The notes: generated by a model from the letters alone, not told the origin. Positions 6,694-12,942 are shown, counted from the first letter of the stretch. The stretch is DNA of 13,344 bases from an uncultured Ruminococcus sp. (GCA_900543095.1 UQQD01000032.1:1-13344); one strand, 5' to 3'. Translations and numbers: made by a program.

Positions 6694-7854
6694 ATGGAAG
6701 TGAAAATTTCCGACAGTATAAAATATATAGGCGTTGATGACAAAGACATCGACTTGTTTGAAAGCCAATACGTTGTACCTAACGGTATTGCATACAATTC
6801 GTATGTGATACTCGACAAGAAAATTGCGGTAATGGACACGGTGGATAAGCGCAGGACAAATGAATGGCTTATTAATCTTGAAAAAACTCTTGAAGGAAAA
6901 AAGCCTGATTATCTTGTAATAAGTCATCTTGAGCCGGATCATGCGTCAAATATAAAGCTGATTGCCGAAAAATTCCCGAATATGAAGCTTGTCGGCAACG
7001 TAAAAACATTTAATATGCTGCCTCAGTTTTTTGACCTTGATGTCAATGACAGAACGGTTGTTGTAAAAGAGGGCGAAACGCTTGACCTCGGCGAACACAA
7101 GCTGACGTTCTATATGGCGCCTATGGTTCACTGGCCTGAGGTTATGGTGAGCTATGAAAGCGAAGAAAAGGTTTTGTTCTCCGCAGACGGCTTCGGCAAG
7201 TTCGGTGCGCTTGATACAGACGAGGATTGGGCTTGCGAAGCAAGAAGATATTATTTTAACATTTGCGGCAAATACGGCGTACAGGTTCAGAACCTGCTTA
7301 AAAAGGCCGCAACGCTGGACATAAAGACAATTTGTCCTCTGCACGGTCCGATACTTAAAGAAAACCTTTCTTATTATATCAATCTTTATGACATCTGGAG
7401 CAAATACGAGGCTGAAACCGACGGTGTGTTTATTGCCTATGCTTCTATTCACGGCAACACAAAAGCGGTTGCCGAAAAGCTCTGTGAGATACTTAAATCA
7501 AAAACCGACTTAAAGATTTCGATTGCTGACCTTTCAAGGAGCGATATGGCTGAGGATATAGAGGACGCATTCCGTTACAGCAGGCTTGTTGTTGCCGCTC
7601 CGACATATGACGGCGGAATTTTCCCTGTTGCAAATGATTTTCTGCATCATCTTGAGATTAAAGCTTACAAGAACAGAAGGGTTGCGCTTATCGAAAACGG
7701 CTCTTGGGCGCCTATGGCAGGCAAGGTTATGAGGTCTTATTTTGAAAAGATGAAAAACATAGAGCTTACCCCGACAACAGTGACAATCAAATCATCAATG
7801 AAGCCTGAAAACATTACACAGCTTGAAAAGCTTGCAGATGAAATACTTGCATAA
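6694..7854 (+). CDS. fprA: FprA-family A-type flavoprotein (diiron O2/NO reductase)
   Basis: A 386-residue cytoplasmic flavodiiron protein. The N-terminal metallo-beta-lactamase-fold domain (about 1-240) keeps all iron ligands: His78-x-Glu80-x-Asp82-His83 in SHLEPDHASN, His146 (MVHWPEV), Asp165 (FSADGFG) and His217 (CPLHGPI). The C-terminal flavodoxin domain (about 245-386) binds FMN through YASIHGNTKAVAE, APTYDGGIFP and ENGSWAPMAGK. There is no rubredoxin or NADH-oxidase extension, so this is class A and needs a separate rubredoxin-type donor. The family reduces O2 to water and/or NO to N2O, protecting anaerobes. AGGAGAG precedes the ATG by 6 nt. It has its own promoter and terminator and is therefore monocistronic. 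O2 versus NO preference cannot be read from sequence. Confidence 0.96.
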   Translation: MEVKISDSIKYIGVDDKDIDLFESQYVVPNGIAYNSYVILDKKIAVMDTVDKRRTNEWLINLEKTLEGKKPDYLVISHLEPDHASNIKLIAEKFPNMKLVGNVKTFNMLPQFFDLDVNDRTVVVKEGETLDLGEHKLTFYMAPMVHWPEVMVSYESEEKVLFSADGFGKFGALDTDEDWACEARRYYFNICGKYGVQVQNLLKKAATLDIKTICPLHGPILKENLSYYINLYDIWSKYEAETDGVFIAYASIHGNTKAVAEKLCEILKSKTDLKISIADLSRSDMAEDIEDAFRYSRLVVAAPTYDGGIFPVANDFLHHLEIKAYKNRRVALIENGSWAPMAGKVMRSYFEKMKNIELTPTTVTIKSSMKPENITQLEKLADEILA

Positions 7855-7914
7855 TGCAAGTTTAAATGCTCCTCCGCCTCTTAGATGGACGGTGACAAGC
7901 TTAAATTAAAATTT

Positions 7915-7948
7915 AAAATCGGCAGTCAGCTTTGATTGCCGATTTTTT
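7915..7948 (+). terminator. Intrinsic terminator of the flavoprotein gene
   Basis: A continuous 14-bp stem (AAAATCGGCAGTCA / TGATTGCCGATTTT, one G-U pair) with a GCTT loop, ending in TTTTTT. It is A-flanked on the other side and could also act leftward. Confidence 0.93.
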
Positions 7949-7984
7949 GGTACAAGTTCCACAAATTTTTCAATTTAGATTGTA

Positions 7985-8017
7985 CATTGCATTTTAACTT
8001 TCGTTGCAAATGCAATG
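7985..8017. repeat. 10-bp perfect inverted repeat
   Basis: CATTGCATTT (7985-7994) and AAATGCAATG (8008-8017) are perfect complements with a 13-nt spacer. It is framed by a second, wider pair, ATTGTAC (7979-7985) and GTACAAT (8038-8044). It lies in the non-coding stretch 7949-8330 and has no gene assignment. Confidence 0.6.
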
Positions 8018-8060
8018 GAATTCTTTTTGCCGATTTAGTACAATATTTACAGTGAGATTT

Positions 8061-8225
8061 GGAAGTAAGCATTGGCACCTTTCGGTTTTCAGGTAGTTTT
8101 TTGGAGTTTTGAAATTAACGCATTCATTAAATATAATGCCGATGCTTATTTCCTTAAAATTAAACAATTCCTTCTATAATCCGATATACCCCCTAAAACA
8201 GCCGAATTTATTTTTCGGCTGTTTT
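8061..8225 (+). ncRNA. Candidate structured small RNA (unknown family)
   Basis: No protein is supported between 7949 and 8330. Here a 17-bp stem can form between 8061-8077 (GGAAGTAAGCATTGGCA) and 8137-8153 (TGCCGATGCTTATTTCC), with two G-U pairs placed as expected for RNA. It encloses about 59 nt with a small hairpin (ACCT / AGGT). A strong terminator at 8195-8225 follows, although no coding gene precedes it. A weak -10-like TACAAT is at 8039-8044 without a convincing -35. Alternatives are a MITE-like remnant with imperfect terminal repeats or a leader of the CarD gene. I recognise no known RNA family. Confidence 0.35.
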
Positions 8226-8230
8226 ATTTT
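8195..8230 (+). terminator. Orphan intrinsic terminator before the CarD gene
   Basis: A 12-bp stem (AAAACAGCCGAA / TTCGGCTGTTTT) with a 7-nt loop, then ATTTT. It is T-flanked on the plus strand and A-flanked upstream, so it may work both ways. It does not follow a recognised gene, hence the small-RNA proposal above. Confidence 0.8.
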
Positions 8231-8288
8231 GTGCAAAAATTTTTGGCTATATTTAGCTATTTTGCCTATGTCGTATAATCGCAATTTG

Positions 8289-8297
8289 TGTTATAAT
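8289..8297 (+). promoter_or_regulatory. Extended -10 promoter element of the CarD-GH3 operon
   Basis: TGTTATAAT (8289-8297) matches the extended -10 form TGnTATAAT. No good -35 hexamer lies 16-18 bp upstream, which extended -10 promoters tolerate. The CarD start codon follows 33 bp later. A second TATAAT at 8274-8279 is a weaker candidate. Confidence 0.5.
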
Positions 8298-8330
8298 ATA
8301 TATATAGTAAATTTAAAAGAAGGTAAAAAA

Positions 8331-8816
8331 ATGTACAGCGTCGGACAGACAGTCCTTTACGGAACAAACGGAGTTTGCAGTATAACAGATATCACTACCA
8401 AGCGTGTAGGAAAAGTCAGTTTGGAGTATTATGTTCTCAAACCGATTTGTTCGAATATATCTACATTGTTTGTTCCAACACACAATGAACAGCTTGTCAG
8501 CAAAATTCGCTATGTGCTGTCTGAGGACGAGATTAGGTCAATTCTTGATAACCTGCCCGAATGCGGCGAATGGAACGATAATAAAGCCGAACGTACGGAG
8601 ATTTTTAAAAAGGTGATTTCAAAGGGAAATTGTCAGGAGCTTATCAAGCTTATCAGGCTGATACATACACATGAAGTTTTGCAGGAATCAAAAGGCAAGC
8701 GACTTCATATTGCCGATGAACGTGTGCTCAAGGAAGCGAAAAAAATGGTTTGTGACGAGGTTTCTCTTGTTCTGCACATAGATCGTGAAACCGTAATTGA
8801 ACTAATATTAAAATAA
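8331..8816 (+). CDS. CarD-family transcriptional regulator
   Basis: A 161-residue cytoplasmic protein. Residues about 1-60 form the CarD/TRCF RNA-polymerase-interacting domain (MYSVGQTVLYGTNGVCSITD, later YYVLKPI and STLFVPT), a Tudor-like fold that contacts the polymerase beta subunit. The rest is helical (about 65-161), as in the DNA-contacting part of CarD. Members bind RNA polymerase and alter open-complex stability instead of recognising an operator. The start is the ATG at 8331, with GAAGG 7 nt upstream and the domain beginning at once; a longer frame from 8109 runs through the terminator at 8195-8225 and is rejected. It is 42 bp before the GH3 gene and probably in one transcript. Confidence 0.92.
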   Translation: MYSVGQTVLYGTNGVCSITDITTKRVGKVSLEYYVLKPICSNISTLFVPTHNEQLVSKIRYVLSEDEIRSILDNLPECGEWNDNKAERTEIFKKVISKGNCQELIKLIRLIHTHEVLQESKGKRLHIADERVLKEAKKMVCDEVSLVLHIDRETVIELILK

Positions 8817-8858
8817 AATTATTCAATCGGACGCTTGATTGTGTTTACGGAAAGAAAG

Positions 8859-10025
8859 ATGAAAATAATACTAAAAAAAGCTATTTCGCTCTTATTAACC
8901 ACAGTATTCTTTGCTGTGCTGTGTTCGTGTTCAGCCGGTGAACAAACATTGGAAAAAGCTCTTGCAGAAACTGAGGCTCAAACCACCGCAGAGCCGACAA
9001 CTCTGTCGATTGAGCAACAGACTGAGCAAAAGCTTGACAGCTTGATTTCTGATATGACGATTGAAGAAAAAATAGGTCAGATGTTTTATGTAAGATGTCC
9101 CGAGGAGGACGCAGTTGACTGCATATCAAAATATCACTTGGGCGGTTATATTTTGTTTGGCAGAGATTTTGATGATAAGACAAAGGACGATATTGTTTCA
9201 GCCGTTCAAAGCTATCAGTCGGCATCTGAAATTTCTATGCTTATCGGAGTTGACGAGGAGGGCGGTACCGTTGTAAGGGTGAGCAGTAACCCAAATCTTC
9301 GCAGTACGCCGTTCCTTTCGCCAAGTGATACCTACGCCGACGGCGGTTGGGAGGCTATCGAAAATGATGCCTGCGAAAAGGCGGAGCTCCTTCTTTCGCT
9401 CGGCTTAAATGTAAATATGGCGCCTGTTTGTGATGTTACCTCTGATTCCGACGCATTTATGTACTACCGCTCATTTAGCGGAAATGTTGATATGACAGAG
9501 GAATTTGTGCAAAAAACAGTAACCGTCTGCAAGAGCAAAAAGCTCGGCACTGTGCTGAAGCACTTTCCGGGTTACGGTAATAATGACGACACTCATACGG
9601 GTATGGCTTATGACAACAGGGATTATTCCCAATTTGCGGAAAGCGATTTCAAGCCGTTTATTGCAGGCATAAAGGCAGGAGCCGATTCCATTCTTGTATC
9701 ACATAACATAGTGAGTTCAATGGACAGCGAGTATCCTGCGTCTTTGTCAAAAAAGGTACACGATATTATACGCAATGAACTGAACTTTGACGGCGTGGTG
9801 ATGACCGATGACCTTGCAATGGAAGCAATCACAGATTATACCGGCAATGATGCCGCCGCAGTAGCTGCCGCAAAATGCGGAAACGATATTCTTTGCTGTT
9901 CAGATGTTGCGGTTCAGTACCCTGCGGTTTTAGCCGCTGTACAGAACGGAGAAATTTCGGAATCTCAGATAGACGCTTCGGTAAAAAGAATTTTAAAGTG
10001 GAAATCAAACCTTGGCTTGATTTGA
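8859..10025 (+). CDS. GH3 family lipoprotein, beta-N-acetylhexosaminidase (NagZ-like)
   Basis: A 388-residue exported lipoprotein. The signal peptide (MKIILKKAISLLLTTVFFAV) ends in lipobox LCSC with Cys24, followed by a Thr/Glu/Gln-rich linker (about 30-58). The GH3 N-terminal TIM barrel covers about 59-388: IGQMF, GVDEEGG (130-136), the signature KHFPGYGNNDDTH (234-246) with acid/base His246, and MTDDLAM with nucleophile Asp317. The His/Asp pair and KHFPG...DTH signature mark the NagZ branch, which removes N-acetylglucosamine from muropeptides or chitin-like chains. No GH3 C-terminal domain is present, as in single-domain NagZ. The ATG at 8859 is chosen because the signal peptide begins there; in-frame GTG 8841 and TTG 8835 lie upstream. 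It is probably co-transcribed with the CarD gene. Action on peptidoglycan outside the membrane is inferred. Confidence 0.92.
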   Translation: MKIILKKAISLLLTTVFFAVLCSCSAGEQTLEKALAETEAQTTAEPTTLSIEQQTEQKLDSLISDMTIEEKIGQMFYVRCPEEDAVDCISKYHLGGYILFGRDFDDKTKDDIVSAVQSYQSASEISMLIGVDEEGGTVVRVSSNPNLRSTPFLSPSDTYADGGWEAIENDACEKAELLLSLGLNVNMAPVCDVTSDSDAFMYYRSFSGNVDMTEEFVQKTVTVCKSKKLGTVLKHFPGYGNNDDTHTGMAYDNRDYSQFAESDFKPFIAGIKAGADSILVSHNIVSSMDSEYPASLSKKVHDIIRNELNFDGVVMTDDLAMEAITDYTGNDAAAVAAAKCGNDILCCSDVAVQYPAVLAAVQNGEISESQIDASVKRILKWKSNLGLI

Positions 10026-10112
10026 AAACACGGATAACAAAAGACGGACTGTCACATTAAACTGCCCCAAGTTGTACAGACAGTACAAAAAGGAATACCT
10101 AAAGTAGAATAA

Positions 10113-10238
10113 TTAAATTTTAGCAACAAGCTGATTTCGTTTTCCAAGCGGAGTCAGCTTTGTTTTTTTTGAATACGGTAGTTGTTGTAGAAATTGATGT
10201 ACCGGATACGCCTCCTGTGTTCTTCTTTTATTCGCCAT
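10113..10238 (-). CDS. Small basic 41-residue protein, unrecognised
   Basis: Starts at ATG 10238 (MANKRRTQEAYPVHQF...) and ends ...KRNQLVAKI. It has eight Lys/Arg-rich positions, no membrane segment and no Cys. The evidence for translation is a strong ribosome site, GGAGG 7 nt before the ATG. That site partly lies in a hairpin (10249-10279), which hints at regulated translation. The family and function are unknown to me; it could be an accessory-element small protein or a leader peptide. Its 3' half doubles, on the other strand, as the GH3 terminator, so reading-frame conservation would be needed to prove it. The longer in-frame extension upstream to 10442 runs through two large inverted repeats and is not accepted. 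Confidence 0.5.
   Translation of the reverse strand: MANKRRTQEAYPVHQFLQQLPYSKKTKLTPLGKRNQLVAKI
10128..10170 (+). terminator. Intrinsic terminator after the GH3 gene
   Basis: A 12-bp stem (AAGCTGATTTCG / CGGAGTCAGCTT, with G-U pairs) and 9-nt loop, followed by TG and eight T residues, about 100 bp after the GH3 stop. It overlaps the coding region of the small minus-strand ORF. Confidence 0.8.
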
Positions 10239-10245
10239 ATCGTTT

Positions 10246-10279
10246 CCTCCAATCTGAATTTTTTGAAAACTCAGATTGG
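10246..10279 (-). promoter_or_regulatory. Hairpin overlapping the ribosome site of the 41-residue ORF
   Basis: On the minus strand, CCAATCTGA (10279-10271) pairs with TCAGATTGG (10257-10249), with a further TTTT/AAAA pairing inside the loop. The last two G of the 3' arm are the first two bases of the Shine-Dalgarno GGAGG (10250-10246). The stem would therefore mask part of the ribosome site. What opens it is unknown. Confidence 0.5.
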
Positions 10280-10351
10280 CAGACGTGCTACGGCAGCCAA
10301 CATCGGATATGGGCTTGGAGGGTTGCACTATTTTGTTTGGGCGTGACAGAG

Positions 10352-10389
10352 CAGCCCACCAAAGCACCGCTTTTTTATTTGGTGGGCTG
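10352..10389. repeat. 12-bp perfect inverted repeat
   Basis: CAGCCCACCAAA (10352-10363) and TTTGGTGGGCTG (10378-10389), 14-nt spacer containing a run of six T. It lies between the KTR-gene terminator and the small ORF. In a minus-strand transcript it makes a strong hairpin with no T tract after it, so it is more likely a leader structure or a protein site than a terminator. Confidence 0.6.
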
Positions 10390-10404
10390 TGCTGCCAAAT
10401 TTTT

Positions 10405-10457
10405 CGATAATAAAAGAGCCGATGAGCTGTGAGGTATCTCACAAGTTCATCGGCTCT
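10405..10457 (-). terminator. Long hairpin terminator after the KTR-protein gene
   Basis: On the minus strand, 10457-10444 pairs with 10428-10415 (AGAGCCGATGAACT / AGCTCATCGGCTCT), and GTGAG/CTCAC extends the stem: about 19 bp with one bulge. TTTATTATCG follows. The hairpin begins inside the last codons of the gene. Confidence 0.75.
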
Positions 10458-10635
10458 GCGTCTTAGCGTCTGGCACTTCTGCTTTTGTGATATTCAGTTT
10501 CTTTGCATTTATCAATGTCTGTTTATGACACTTAGGGCAGAACAGTGGAAAATTCTTTAGCTCTGTATCTTCCCGTATCTGCACCCTTGTTTTGTTGCAG
10601 CAGACGGGGCATAGTATAAACTTTTCTTTTTGCAT
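10447..10635 (-). CDS. Cysteine-rich KTR domain protein
   Basis: A 62-residue protein with a four-Cys zinc ribbon: CPVC (9-12) and CPKC (33-36), the second behind ELKNFPLF, plus an extra Cys13. The N-terminal knuckle runs CPVCCNKTR and contains the lysine-threonine-arginine that names the family; the C terminus is PDAKTQSR. Such proteins are typical passengers of conjugative transposons of gut Firmicutes, where the role is unknown; nucleic-acid binding is a guess from the fold. The start is ATG 10635 with GAAGGGAA 8 nt upstream, not the TTG at 10656. It is followed by its own terminator and lies 57 bp downstream of the XRE/zinc-ribbon gene, possibly in one transcript with it. Confidence 0.85.
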   Translation of the reverse strand: MQKEKFILCPVCCNKTRVQIREDTELKNFPLFCPKCHKQTLINAKKLNITKAEVPDAKTQSR

Positions 10636-10692
10636 TAGATATGTTCCCTTCAACAAGTGATAATTCTATACTTCAAGATATAGAGCGTTGCA

Positions 10693-11304
10693 TCACTTCG
10701 TAAGAACCTTTTTATGATATGATTTATTTCCGCAGTATGGGCATTTCATCTTTCTCGATGTGCCACTATGCAGCGCCATAACAACAGCTTTCATTGTCGG
10801 TACATATCTTTTTTTGCATACAGGGCATTCGTAGTATCCCGTATCGTGCTCAATTTTTACTCCTACAAAGCAAGTGAAGAAAACTATCGCAGCTCCAAAT
10901 GCCAATAAAGCGATTCCGAGGGCAAGATGTGCTTTCATCAGATAGCATCCGACAAATATCATAGTGAGAGATACAACAATCGTCATTGTGATAAGAAGCT
11001 TCTCCAGATGCAGAATCCGTTTATTTGACGATTCCTCCTGCTTCTTCATCTCCAAAAGCAAAGCATCCGAAGTTTCCTTGTAGTTTTCCATTGCGATTCG
11101 CTCCCCACTAAAAAGCTCGCTTAGATTTATTTTTAGCAGGTCACATAGTTCTGGCATGATGGCTGCATCTGACAGATTCCGTCCAGTTTCCCATTTTGAT
11201 ACGGCACGGTCTGTGATGCCAAGTTTCTCCGCAAGAACGGCTTGTGTGAACCCCTGCTCCTTCCGACAGGACGCTATGAACTTTCCGATTTTCTCCTGTT
11301 CCAT
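10693..11304 (-). CDS. XRE-family regulator with two membrane helices and C-terminal zinc ribbon
   Basis: A 203-residue protein of unusual order: an XRE helix-turn-helix (about 5-65; TQAVLAEKLGITDRAVSKWE), an acidic/coiled linker (74-100), two membrane helices (about 103-123 and 126-149), then a zinc ribbon with Cys160-x2-Cys163 and Cys188-x2-Cys191. The DNA-binding end is thus tethered to the membrane, and the topology of two helices puts the ribbon in the cytoplasm too. Membrane-bound XRE regulators with such tails occur in clostridia; target genes are unknown. The start is ATG 11304 with AGGTG 6 nt upstream. It may be transcribed together with the KTR zinc-ribbon gene, which suggests a shared task, but that is inference. 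Confidence 0.82.
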   Translation of the reverse strand: MEQEKIGKFIASCRKEQGFTQAVLAEKLGITDRAVSKWETGRNLSDAAIMPELCDLLKINLSELFSGERIAMENYKETSDALLLEMKKQEESSNKRILHLEKLLITMTIVVSLTMIFVGCYLMKAHLALGIALLAFGAAIVFFTCFVGVKIEHDTGYYECPVCKKRYVPTMKAVVMALHSGTSRKMKCPYCGNKSYHKKVLTK

Positions 11305-11541
11305 GAGGAGCACCTACTTTCTTGCATCCACTATATCGCTGTATGACGATTTTTAACAGGAACCAGTGGTTGATATGTCCGAATTTCGCTCTTTAACGGG
11401 ACTCTACTTTGGGTGGAGTAAGATATTCATCCGTTTTTTCTTTTATTTTTCCCAGCACCCGCTTAAAAGCTCTGATTTTTACTGTGCTTTTTTAATCAAT
11501 TTTCACTCTTTTATAATTTGATTCTGTTTTTCAATACAACC

Positions 11542-12141
11542 TTATTTCTTGCAATTAGAAAAATGCAAAAAAGATAAAGTGCTAATTGGAAGAAAGTATA
11601 AACACCAAAATTCTAATACTGCTACACCTACCCATGCAGGGCTATTCGCTTTGAACAATCCAAGTATCGGAGCAATCAGACACGATATAAAAAATACCCC
11701 ATGTATCATAAGCAGATGTCTTAACCATCGGTCTGCTTTTGTTATTGATGTTATCGTCAGTCCTGCAAAAAATGTAGCTACTGACATGGCTGCATATCCT
11801 AACAAGTCATAGTTAAACATCAGTCCACACTGTTGGAAATCAAGGAGTAAGGCTGCTTGCTGTGTCAATTCATTTAATCGGACAGTCGTTAGCTGTGCAA
11901 AATAGACTAATAATACGACGACTGCATATATAGCGGAAAAAGCTACTGAAACATAGCCCGCTAATTTTGCTCCTTTTTCGGCAAAGTAAGCATATCCGCA
12001 CATCATTGGTACAAAACTAAACGCAATGAACATGGAAGACAGGTAACTGCCATAATCAAATCCAAATAACATAGAAATGGCAAAGCAGATTACCGCAATG
12101 AAATTGACAACAGAGCCATACACTCCTATTTTCTTATTCAT
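11542..12141 (-). CDS. Six-helix integral membrane protein coupled to a TetR regulator
   Basis: A 199-residue hydrophobic protein with about six membrane helices (near 7-27, 33-52, 60-83, 108-132, 141-161, 170-190) and short basic loops (TKADRWLRH). I cannot name a transporter family; no ATP-binding or conserved proton-relay motif is visible. Its ATG at 12141 lies inside the last codons of the upstream TetR gene (8-bp overlap), so translation is probably coupled. A longer frame reaching 12249 would lie inside the regulator and is rejected. Expression should follow the autoregulated TetR promoter, so the protein may respond to the TetR ligand. Efflux, or altered membrane properties, is a guess from this arrangement only. 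Confidence 0.75.
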   Translation of the reverse strand: MNKKIGVYGSVVNFIAVICFAISMLFGFDYGSYLSSMFIAFSFVPMMCGYAYFAEKGAKLAGYVSVAFSAIYAVVVLLVYFAQLTTVRLNELTQQAALLLDFQQCGLMFNYDLLGYAAMSVATFFAGLTITSITKADRWLRHLLMIHGVFFISCLIAPILGLFKANSPAWVGVAVLEFWCLYFLPISTLSFLHFSNCKK

Positions 12142-12718
12142 CAATCTGCACCATCCCTTCAAAAAGAATATCGACCAATTTGCCGATATATGCGGCTCTA
12201 TCGTCGGTTTTCGTAAAATCATATCCAAGTAATTGTTTGACTGTTTCACTTCCTAAAAATGCTATCTGCATCGTAGCAGTAAGGATAAATACGAACATAG
12301 ATTTATCCTCATGGGATATACCATCCATTAAAGACAGCGAAAAGCCTCGTTGAGTAAGTACAGAATTGCAATTTACAGTATAATTTTGACAATCTCCTAA
12401 AATAGAAACACGGGAAATTGCAGAATGCTCAAATAGGAAATTAAAAACATAGGTCGCCCAAGCCGACAAACGCTCTTTATCAGTCTGAAACTCTTGCTCC
12501 ATATGAAAACCCGCAACTACTTGACCGATAATATGTTGCACACATTCCGTTATCAATTTTTCTTTACTTCCAAAATGATAGTTAATTAAGCCTAATCCAA
12601 TGTCTGCTTTTTCCGCAATCATACGGGCAGTAATGTCTTTAATGTTGCCATTGTACTGCTCAATCAATTCAGTTGTAACTTCAATAATGCGATTTTTTAT
12701 ATTGGCGCTTTTGTCCAT
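12134..12718 (-). CDS. TetR/AcrR-family repressor
   Basis: A 194-residue regulator. The N-terminal helix-turn-helix domain (about 1-60) shows the family pattern ITARMIAEKADIGLGLINYHFGSKEKLI; the remaining about 130 residues form the variable helical ligand/dimer domain, which I cannot match to a known inducer. ATG 12718 is chosen because GGAGG stands 7 nt upstream; an extended frame would start inside the operator. Two identical palindromes flank its -10 element, so it almost surely represses its own operon. The operon also contains the overlapping six-helix membrane protein. Its head-to-head neighbour is the rightward XRE gene. Confidence 0.9.
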   Translation of the reverse strand: MDKSANIKNRIIEVTTELIEQYNGNIKDITARMIAEKADIGLGLINYHFGSKEKLITECVQHIIGQVVAGFHMEQEFQTDKERLSAWATYVFNFLFEHSAISRVSILGDCQNYTVNCNSVLTQRGFSLSLMDGISHEDKSMFVFILTATMQIAFLGSETVKQLLGYDFTKTDDRAAYIGKLVDILFEGMVQIDE

Positions 12719-12730
12719 ATCAAGCCCTCC

Positions 12731-12778
12731 TTGAACGCTGTTCAAATATATTATATTGAACGCTGTTCAAAAAGTCAA
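12731..12778 (-). promoter_or_regulatory. TetR operon promoter with two palindromic operators
   Basis: On the minus strand, TTGACT (12778-12773), 17-bp spacer and TATAAT (12755-12750). Perfect palindromes TTGAACnnnGTTCAA lie at 12756-12770 (filling most of the spacer) and 12731-12745 (just after the -10), identical in sequence and 25 bp apart. Occupancy of either would block RNA polymerase. The adjacent TetR protein is the natural binder. Confidence 0.85.
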
Positions 12779-12824
12779 GTATTTGCAGAGATTTCTGCTC
12801 CAAACTTTCTAAAACAGCTTTTAT

Positions 12825-12868
12825 ATATCCTTGTATAAGATATTTCATATCCTATTGCAAGAGATTTC
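12825..12868. repeat. Two imperfect tandem 22-bp repeats upstream of the XRE gene
   Basis: Copy 1 (12825-12846) and copy 2 (12847-12868) both begin ATATCCT and share AAGA and ATTTC near their ends; 18 of 23 aligned bases agree when the next base is included. A 22-bp period is about two helical turns, fitting side-by-side protein sites. It lies between the TetR promoter and the XRE start codon. Binding by the XRE protein is inference. Confidence 0.5.
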
Positions 12869-12942
12869 AGACCGTTTCATAAGAAGCCTCGTTTCTGTAA
12901 AATATATAGAGTACGATTTTACAGGCACAAGGTGGTGAGCTT

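Noticed and set aside
6946..7452. 168-codon minus-strand frame
   Set aside because: Opposite the flavodiiron gene, whose metal ligands and flavin motifs are all intact.
8109..8330. N-terminal extension of the CarD protein by 74 residues
   Set aside because: It crosses a strong terminator and the promoter; the CarD domain and a ribosome site start at 8331.
10054..10107. Frame TLNCPKLYRQYKKEYLK after the GH3 gene, possibly the end of a transposase or element gene
   Set aside because: Only 17 codons, no start, continuous with an out-of-frame shadow of GH3; too short to judge.
10239..10442. Upstream extension of the 41-residue ORF to 109 residues
   Set aside because: The added part is translated from two hairpins and the ribosome site; low-quality composition.
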